A DNA stretch of 64,000 bases, from positions 124,001 to 188,000 of the forward strand of contig NZ_FNOV01000006.1 of NCBI RefSeq assembly GCF_900107135.1, read 5' to 3'. Made by a program: the position numbers and the translations under genes. Under the pieces are notes generated by a model that was given only the letters and a program-made list of their open reading frames with translations, ran no database searches and was not told the DNA's origin. The stretch's first letter is position 1, and each line of letters opens with the position of its first letter. Below are positions 58,884-64,000 of this stretch, in pieces. The DNA comes from Hymenobacter psychrophilus. GTDB taxonomy: Bacteria; Bacteroidota; Bacteroidia; Cytophagales; Hymenobacteraceae.

Positions 58884-61853
58884 ATGAAGGTCTCGACTAC
58901 TGAGCCGTTTCAGATTGTTTATTCGCTGCTGGAGCATGAGTATCTGGGGTATTTATTCGAGTCGTACGTGGTGCAGCGCAACGAGCGGGGGCAGCTGACG
59001 CTGCTGCACCAGACTGTATCGACCCGGAACGCGGCCGAGTTCGGGGCGGGCCTCGACGCCACCGATTTCGAGTTGATAGCCCTCACCGACCAGATAAGCC
59101 AGGACGCGGTTATCAAGGAGTTCTGGCCCCGAAAGAAGACGACGGCGGCCGATTTCTTCCTGAAGATTTACGACCCCGAGAAGGGCGACAAGGTGCTGCA
59201 GGAGGCCATCTGCCGCTACGTGCAGGAGCGCCTGGGCCAGATTCTGGCGCGGCTGGCGGGCAAGTGCGTATTTATTATGGGCCGCGACGGCGAGCCAACC
59301 TGGCGCGAGATTGCGCTGGCCCCGGAACCGGCCTCGGTGCTGTTTCACTTCCGGCGCAACGAGGAGAATACACACTACTTCCCTACCATTCAGTACCAGG
59401 GCCAGAAGCTCGATTTTCAGTATAAAAACGCGGTGATAGTGTGCGAGCAGCCGGCCTGGCTGCTGATTGGCGACGTGCTGCACAACTTCCGCAACGAGGT
59501 GGATGGCAAAAAGCTCAAGCCCTTCCTCAACAAGAAATTCATCGTTATTCCGCGCCAGGTCGAAGACAGCTACTTCCACAAGTTCGTGGCCCCGCTGGTC
59601 GAGTCGTTCGATGTGCACGCCCGCGGCTTCGACATTCGCTCGGAGCGTTACGTAGCCCGGCCCCAGCTCACGTTTTCCGATGCGCCGGCCCCCACCGCGG
59701 CCCTTGCTGCGGCCGTTGCGCCGGCCCCACGCCCGGGCCGGCGCGCGGCCGGCGCAACGGCTGCCGTTGCCGTGCCCGCTGCCAACCACATCCACTTTGA
59801 CCTGAGCTTTCGCTACGGCCCCCACACCATCCCTTCCGACCACGACAAGCGCGTGTGCGTGAAGCTGGAAAAGCAGGCCGACAGCTACGTATTCCACCGC
59901 CTTATCCGCGACCTTGACCAGGAGCAGGAGATAGTGCGCGAGCTGCAGGCCCGGGCCCTGCAGGTGCAGGACGGGCGCGCTATGCTCGAAAAGGCCACTG
60001 CCTTCCGTTGGCTCCACGACCACACCGACGAGCTAACCCAGCGCGGCTTCACGGTAAAACAGGGCCGCTCCTCGGGCAAGGACTACTTTATCGGCTCCGT
60101 GTCGGTGGAAGTGGGCATCACCGAAACCAACGACTGGTTCGATGTGCACGGCGTGGTGCGCTTTGGCGAGTTCGAGATTCCGTTTATCAAGCTGCGGCCC
60201 TACATTCTCAATAAGCGGCCCGAGTTCCGGCTGCCCAACGGCCAGATTGCCATCATTCCGGAGGAGTGGTTTGCGCAGTACCTGGAGCTGTTTGCCTTCG
60301 CCGAGGAGCACAACGAGGGCCTGAGTTTGCGCAAGCACCACGTGTCGCTGGTAGCCGATTTGCAGAGCGGCAACTTGGCCACCGTGCTTATGAGCCGCAA
60401 GCTGGAGCAGCTGCGCGAGTTCGAAGCCGTGGCCGAGCAGCCCATGCCCACCACGTTCCGCGGCGAGCTACGCCCCTACCAGAAGGCCGGCTACGACTGG
60501 CTCCACTTCGTGCAGAACTACCAGTTTGGCGGCTGCCTGGCCGACGATATGGGGCTTGGCAAGACGATCCAGGCGCTGGCGTTGCTGCTGCAGCGCAAGG
60601 AGACGGGGGCGGCCAACGGGGCGGCCTCGCTGCTGGTAATGCCAACTTCGCTGGTGTATAACTGGATGAGTGAGGCCTTTAAGTTTGCGCCCGGTTTGCG
60701 GCTGCTCATCTACACCGGCACTTACCGCGAGAAAAACGTAGCCCAGTTTGCCGACTACGATGTGGTGCTGACCAGCTACGGCATCGTGCGCCTCGACATT
60801 GAGCTGCTCAAAACCTACCAGTTCGACTACGTGATTCTGGATGAGTCGCAGGCCATCAAGAACCCCGGCTCGACTACCTCGCAGGCCGTGCGCCAGCTGC
60901 CGGCCCGTCACCGCCTGATTCTGACCGGCACGCCCGTCGAGAACAGCACCATGGATTTGTGGTCGCAGATGTCGTTTATCAACCCTGGTTTGCTGGGCAC
61001 CCAGGCGTTTTTCCGCAAGGAATTCCTCAAGCCCATCGAAAAGCACCAGGACGAGGACAAGCGCCGCCGGCTGCACGCGCTCATCAAGCCCTTTATTCTG
61101 CGCCGCCACAAAGCCCAGGTGGCCACCGAGCTGCCCGCCAAGATTGAGAACCTGAACTACTGCGCCATGACCGACGAGCAGGCGCAGTTCTACGAGGAAA
61201 CCAAAAGCCACTACCGCAACCTTATTCTGCAGAATCTGGAGGAAACCGGCTCGGCCAACACCCAGTTTGTGCTGCTGCAGGGCCTTACCAAGCTGCGCCT
61301 GATTGCCAACCACCCCCGCCTGGCCGATCCGGCGTACGCCCACGAGTCGGGCAAGCTGCGCGAGGTGGTCCGGATGATAAAGAACGTGGCGGCCGAAGGC
61401 CACAAGGTTCTCGTGTTCAGCCAGTTTGTAAAGCACCTGGACTTGGTACGCACCGCCCTGGACGAGCGGCAGTTGGCCTACGCCTACCTCGATGGCAACA
61501 CCCGCGACCGGCACAAGGAAGTCACCCGCTTCCAGGAAACGCCCGAGCTGCGCGTGTTTCTGATCAGCCTGAAAGCGGGCGGCGTGGGCCTCAACCTCAC
61601 GGCCGCCGACTACGTGTTCCTGCTCGACCCCTGGTGGAACCCGGCCGTGGAGGCCCAGGCAGTAGACCGCGCCCACCGCATCGGCCAGCAGCGCACGGTG
61701 TTCACCTACAAGTTCATCACCCGCGGCACCGTCGAGGAGAAAATCCTGGCCCTGCAGCGCAAGAAAATCCAGCTCGTGACGGATTTAATCTCTACCGACG
61801 AAGCCATCATCAAGAACCTGACGAAGGAAGATATCGAGGAGCTGCTGGGTTGA
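58884..61853 (+). CDS. SNF2-family (Snf2/RapA-like) helicase
   Basis: This 989-residue protein is from ATG 58884. The first 480 residues form an N-terminal domain typical of bacterial SNF2 proteins, with an Ala/Pro linker at about 270-300. The translocase core has all motifs: ADDMGLGKTIQ (I, Lys560), TSLVYNW (Ia), DYVILDESQAIKN (II, Asp653-Glu654), LTGTPVEN (III), LVFSQF (IV), GGVGLNLTAADYVFLLDPWW (V) and AVDRAHRIGQ (VI). It acts as an ATP-driven DNA translocase in transcription or repair; the target is unknown. The linker is encoded by a perfect inverted repeat (59712-59761). Confidence 0.93.
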   Translation: MKVSTTEPFQIVYSLLEHEYLGYLFESYVVQRNERGQLTLLHQTVSTRNAAEFGAGLDATDFELIALTDQISQDAVIKEFWPRKKTTAADFFLKIYDPEKGDKVLQEAICRYVQERLGQILARLAGKCVFIMGRDGEPTWREIALAPEPASVLFHFRRNEENTHYFPTIQYQGQKLDFQYKNAVIVCEQPAWLLIGDVLHNFRNEVDGKKLKPFLNKKFIVIPRQVEDSYFHKFVAPLVESFDVHARGFDIRSERYVARPQLTFSDAPAPTAALAAAVAPAPRPGRRAAGATAAVAVPAANHIHFDLSFRYGPHTIPSDHDKRVCVKLEKQADSYVFHRLIRDLDQEQEIVRELQARALQVQDGRAMLEKATAFRWLHDHTDELTQRGFTVKQGRSSGKDYFIGSVSVEVGITETNDWFDVHGVVRFGEFEIPFIKLRPYILNKRPEFRLPNGQIAIIPEEWFAQYLELFAFAEEHNEGLSLRKHHVSLVADLQSGNLATVLMSRKLEQLREFEAVAEQPMPTTFRGELRPYQKAGYDWLHFVQNYQFGGCLADDMGLGKTIQALALLLQRKETGAANGAASLLVMPTSLVYNWMSEAFKFAPGLRLLIYTGTYREKNVAQFADYDVVLTSYGIVRLDIELLKTYQFDYVILDESQAIKNPGSTTSQAVRQLPARHRLILTGTPVENSTMDLWSQMSFINPGLLGTQAFFRKEFLKPIEKHQDEDKRRRLHALIKPFILRRHKAQVATELPAKIENLNYCAMTDEQAQFYEETKSHYRNLILQNLEETGSANTQFVLLQGLTKLRLIANHPRLADPAYAHESGKLREVVRMIKNVAAEGHKVLVFSQFVKHLDLVRTALDERQLAYAYLDGNTRDRHKEVTRFQETPELRVFLISLKAGGVGLNLTAADYVFLLDPWWNPAVEAQAVDRAHRIGQQRTVFTYKFITRGTVEEKILALQRKKIQLVTDLISTDEAIIKNLTKEDIEELLG
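59712..59761. repeat. Perfect 15-bp inverted repeat in the SNF2 linker coding region
   Basis: Arms 59712-59726 and 59747-59761 are perfect reverse complements with a 20-base GC-rich loop. The reading frame is preserved and the sequence encodes an Ala/Pro/Arg linker, so the hairpin may be an inserted repeat that was tolerated there. Confidence 0.85.
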
Positions 61854-61922
61854 GAAGATGAAGGAGTGAGCCACTCATTCGCAGTCCCTATAGTCTCATC
61901 GAAACCAGTATACATTGCTACT

Positions 61923-62129
61923 ATGGGCTTATTTGATGCACCCGCGCCAGTTGGCGTCGAGATTAAGGGCCACGCGCTGCGGTGCGTTATCTGCGGCCAC
62001 AACCGGTTTCACCGCCATAAAATAAAGCTCGACCGCGCCGGCCTGTTCACCTCCGACTGGTCGGACCCAATGGCCGTGAGTTACGAGTGCGCCAACTGCG
62101 CCTACCTGCACTGGTTTATGCCGCAGTAG
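61923..62129 (+). CDS. Small zinc-ribbon-like protein
   Basis: The 68-residue protein has CVICGHNRFHRHKIKL and CANCAYLHWF, two CxxC knuckles spaced to bind one zinc, with many His residues. An upstream GTG at 61866 would extend it by 19 residues without added motif. The protein is probably cytoplasmic. I recognise no named function. It could be an RNA- or protein-binding ribbon. Confidence 0.78.
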   Translation: MGLFDAPAPVGVEIKGHALRCVICGHNRFHRHKIKLDRAGLFTSDWSDPMAVSYECANCAYLHWFMPQ

Positions 62130-62175
62130 GCAGGGCCAACGTTCCCCTGCCTCATCCAGTCCGCAAGCGAATAGC

Positions 62176-63663
62176 CTACAGCACCGGCCGCTTCCCAAAC
62201 CACGGCCGGGCCTGCTCCAGCTGGCCGGCCACGCGAAACAGCACGTCCTCGGCCCCCATTGGAGCCACGAACTGTACGCCGCAGGGGAGGCCCTCGGCGG
62301 TCCAGTGCAGGGGCACCGACATGGCGGGCTGGCCCGTGAGGTTGACGAACTGGGTGTAAGGTGTCTTTTCCAGGCTCTGCTCGGCCAATTGCTCCACCAG
62401 TCCCGAACGGCGCATGAGGCTACCCAGTCCGAAGGTGTTCACCAGTTTTAGCAGCAGCTGCTCGGTGGGCTTGGGCTGCAGCTCGCCAATGCGTACCGGG
62501 GGCACGGCCAGCGTGGGCGTGAGCAGCAAGTCGTACGTCTGGTGGAAGCGGCCGAGGCTGCGGGCGCAGTCGTTCCAGGAGTGGCGGGCGGCGGCAAAGT
62601 CGGCGGCCGAGTAGGTGCGGCCCAGCAGACCCAGCAGCCAGGTGGTGGGCTCCACATCGGCGGGGCGGGCGGGGCGGCCCAGGTGCTGGGCCAGGGCCGC
62701 AATATTGGCCCCGGTTTCGCCGAAGTACAGCATCAGAAACGCCCGCGCCACGGCTTGGCCATCGAATGGCAGCGGCACTTCCTCCACAGTATGGCCCAGG
62801 CTTTCGAGCAACGCGGCGGCCTCGCGCACGGCGGTAGCACATTCGGGGTGCAGGGGTTTACCCAGCGGGTGGCCCAGGCTGAAACCGATGCGCAACCGGC
62901 CCGGCTCGCGGTTCACTTCTTCCAGATACGGCCGCGCCGGGTTGGGCAGGAAGTAGGGCGCACCGGCATCGGGGCCGGCGGTAGCATCGAGCAGGGCCGC
63001 GCTGTCGCGCACCGAGCGGCTGAGCACGTGCTCCACGGCCGCGCCCTGCCACTTCTCGCCCTGCTCGGGGCCGGTAGGGTTGCGGCCCCGGCTGGGCTTG
63101 AGGCCGAACAGCCCGCAGCAGGCCGCCGGAATCCGGATGGAGCCGCCCCCGTCGCCGGCCCCGGCTACCGGAGCTATGCCGGCCGCCACGGCCGCCGCCG
63201 CCCCGCCGCTGGAGCCGCCGGGCGTGTAGTCGAGGTTCCAGGGGTTGCGGCAGGCCCCGAACAACGTCGGCTCGGTTACGCCCATGAGCGCGAATTCGGG
63301 GGTGTTGGTTTTACCCAGCACGTTGAGGCCCGCCACCTGCCAGCGCCGCACCAGCTCGGCATCCTGCGCCGGCACGAAGCCCCGCAATGCCCGGCTCCCG
63401 GAGCTGTGCGGCACGCCCGCATACTGGGCCCCGAAATCCTTGAGCAGAAACGGCACGCCCCCAAAAGGCCCCGCCGGCAGCCCCGCCACGGCACGCTCCT
63501 GCGCGGCCTCGTAGAGCGGCAGCACGACGGCATTGAGGCGCGGGTTGACGGCCTGAGCGCGGGCCACGGCGGCGGCGCATAACTCGGCGGCCGTGAGTTG
63601 GCCCCGGCGCACGAGGTCGGCCTGGGCGAGGCCATCGAGTTGGTCGTATTCGGCGAAGGTCAT
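62176..63663 (-). CDS. Amidase (amidase-signature family)
   Basis: This is a 495-residue protein from ATG 63663. The longer frame to 63960 runs into the ettA coding strand and is not used. The Ser-cisSer-Lys triad is visible: Lys in [10 protein letters not shown], cis-Ser in [20 protein letters not shown] and the nucleophile in [20 protein letters not shown]. Members hydrolyse many amides, including glutaminyl-tRNA (GatA) and aryl amides. No gatB or gatC is adjacent, so a free-standing amidase is more likely. The strand neighbour is ettA. Confidence 0.92.
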   Translation of the reverse strand: MTFAEYDQLDGLAQADLVRRGQLTAAELCAAAVARAQAVNPRLNAVVLPLYEAAQERAVAGLPAGPFGGVPFLLKDFGAQYAGVPHSSGSRALRGFVPAQDAELVRRWQVAGLNVLGKTNTPEFALMGVTEPTLFGACRNPWNLDYTPGGSSGGAAAAVAAGIAPVAGAGDGGGSIRIPAACCGLFGLKPSRGRNPTGPEQGEKWQGAAVEHVLSRSVRDSAALLDATAGPDAGAPYFLPNPARPYLEEVNREPGRLRIGFSLGHPLGKPLHPECATAVREAAALLESLGHTVEEVPLPFDGQAVARAFLMLYFGETGANIAALAQHLGRPARPADVEPTTWLLGLLGRTYSAADFAAARHSWNDCARSLGRFHQTYDLLLTPTLAVPPVRIGELQPKPTEQLLLKLVNTFGLGSLMRRSGLVEQLAEQSLEKTPYTQFVNLTGQPAMSVPLHWTAEGLPCGVQFVAPMGAEDVLFRVAGQLEQARPWFGKRPVL

Positions 63664-63700
63664 GGGTGGGCTTGTTATTAGGAAGGTTAATCCTATGCAG

Positions 63701-63745
63701 TTCGGGCCTACCAGATAGCATGTGCATGCATCCGATAGGCCCGAA
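63701..63745 (-). terminator. Hairpin downstream of ettA
   Basis: 10-bp arms (63701-63710 with 63736-63745) are perfect, with further partial pairing inside. There is no T-run. It lies between the ettA stop and the amidase start. Confidence 0.45.
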
Positions 63746-63776
63746 TAACGGTAAATCAACTTCAGAAAACCAATGC

Positions 63777-64000
63777 CTACCCCAGGCTGCGGTAGCGCAC
63801 GCGCTTGGGGGCCACGTCGCCGAGGCGCTTCTTCTTGGCTTCCTCGTAGTCGGAGAAGTTGCCCTCGAACCAAACCACTTCCGAGTCGCCCTCGAAGGCC
63901 AGGATGTGGGTGGCCAGCCGGTCGAGGAACCACCGGTCGTGACTGATAATCACGGCGCAACCGGCGAAGTTCTCCAGCGCGTCTTCCAGGGCCCGGATGG
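63777..64000 (-). CDS. ettA: EttA, energy-dependent translational throttle ABC-F protein (C-terminal part)
   Basis: The minus-strand frame runs off the end of the window. The visible 74 residues are the end of the second ABC domain: [20 protein letters not shown], with the switch His of ISHDRWFLD, then [20 protein letters not shown] and the C-terminal [19 protein letters not shown]. This tail matches EttA rather than other ABC-F proteins. EttA gates the first peptide bond on the ribosome according to energy state. Confidence 0.93.
   Translation of the reverse strand, partial: IRALEDALENFAGCAVIISHDRWFLDRLATHILAFEGDSEVVWFEGNFSDYEEAKKKRLGDVAPKRVRYRSLG

Overview
The window is a GC-rich chromosomal segment of a Bacteroidota bacterium, most likely a Hymenobacter-like member of the Cytophagales. 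The evidence is phylum-specific content: a GldJ gliding/type IX secretion lipoprotein, a PorP/SprF protein, a secreted protein with a type IX sorting tail, TamL/TamB, a DUF5686 outer-membrane protein, AsmA-like proteins, and -7 promoter boxes fitting TAnnTTTG instead of the sigma-70 TATAAT. High GC is typical of Hymenobacter within this phylum. I saw no rRNA, tRNA, CRISPR array, phage, transposase or plasmid gene. The window is core chromosome plus lineage-specific genes.

Layout. 1-4.6 kb: tail of a VOC-fold gene, then fdhD, a small conserved protein and a large FdhF/YdeP molybdenum oxidoreductase, a compact molybdoenzyme cluster. 4.6-12.4 kb (minus): tamB and tamL, the outer-membrane translocation and assembly pair. 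13-15.8 kb: a starch-binding 4-alpha-glucanotransferase (malQ). 16.3-19.3 kb: a long, relatively AT-rich secreted repeat protein for the type IX system. 19.4-25 kb: a CxxC flavoprotein of the thioredoxin-reductase fold, a DUF5686 outer-membrane protein, a cyclase-family metal hydrolase and an alpha/beta hydrolase. 25.1-29.2 kb (minus): a DUF4382 lipoprotein and an AsmA-family protein. 29.5-31.9 kb: porP/sprF and gldJ. 32-36.9 kb: comF, an AhpD-like protein with a small partner, exonuclease III, a saccharopine/alanine dehydrogenase-like enzyme and a DUF1206 membrane protein. 37-46.9 kb is rich in lineage-specific genes: a DprA-like fragment, CsbD, two tandem paralogous secreted proteins (one frameshifted at a perfect 20-bp hairpin), a helical-repeat protein, an Ala-rich lipoprotein, a DUF6799 protein, a NERD-like/coiled-coil/WG-repeat membrane protein, two unknown conserved proteins and a 3D/RlpA-like protein. 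47.3-64 kb: a royal-jelly-like beta-propeller lipoprotein, homogentisate dioxygenase, a transglutaminase-like protein, an S41 protease, ruvX-def, a DUF6427-like membrane protein, rbfA, a methyltransferase, a LolE/FtsX-like permease, a SNF2 helicase, a zinc-ribbon protein, an amidase and the end of ettA.

The most striking non-genic feature is a set of very long intergenic palindromes with arms of 33 to 65 bp at 24.2, 33.8, 48.5 and 51.1 kb. They share a core (GTCATnCnGAGC, then GAAGnATCTC). Several intergenic regions also carry short heptamer repeats with an inverted copy across the gap. I found no clear new multi-gene system. The best leads are the palindrome family, the frameshift at the 20-bp hairpin, the small protein between fdhD and the molybdoenzyme, the GliT-like CxxC flavoprotein and the NERD-like/WG fusion.
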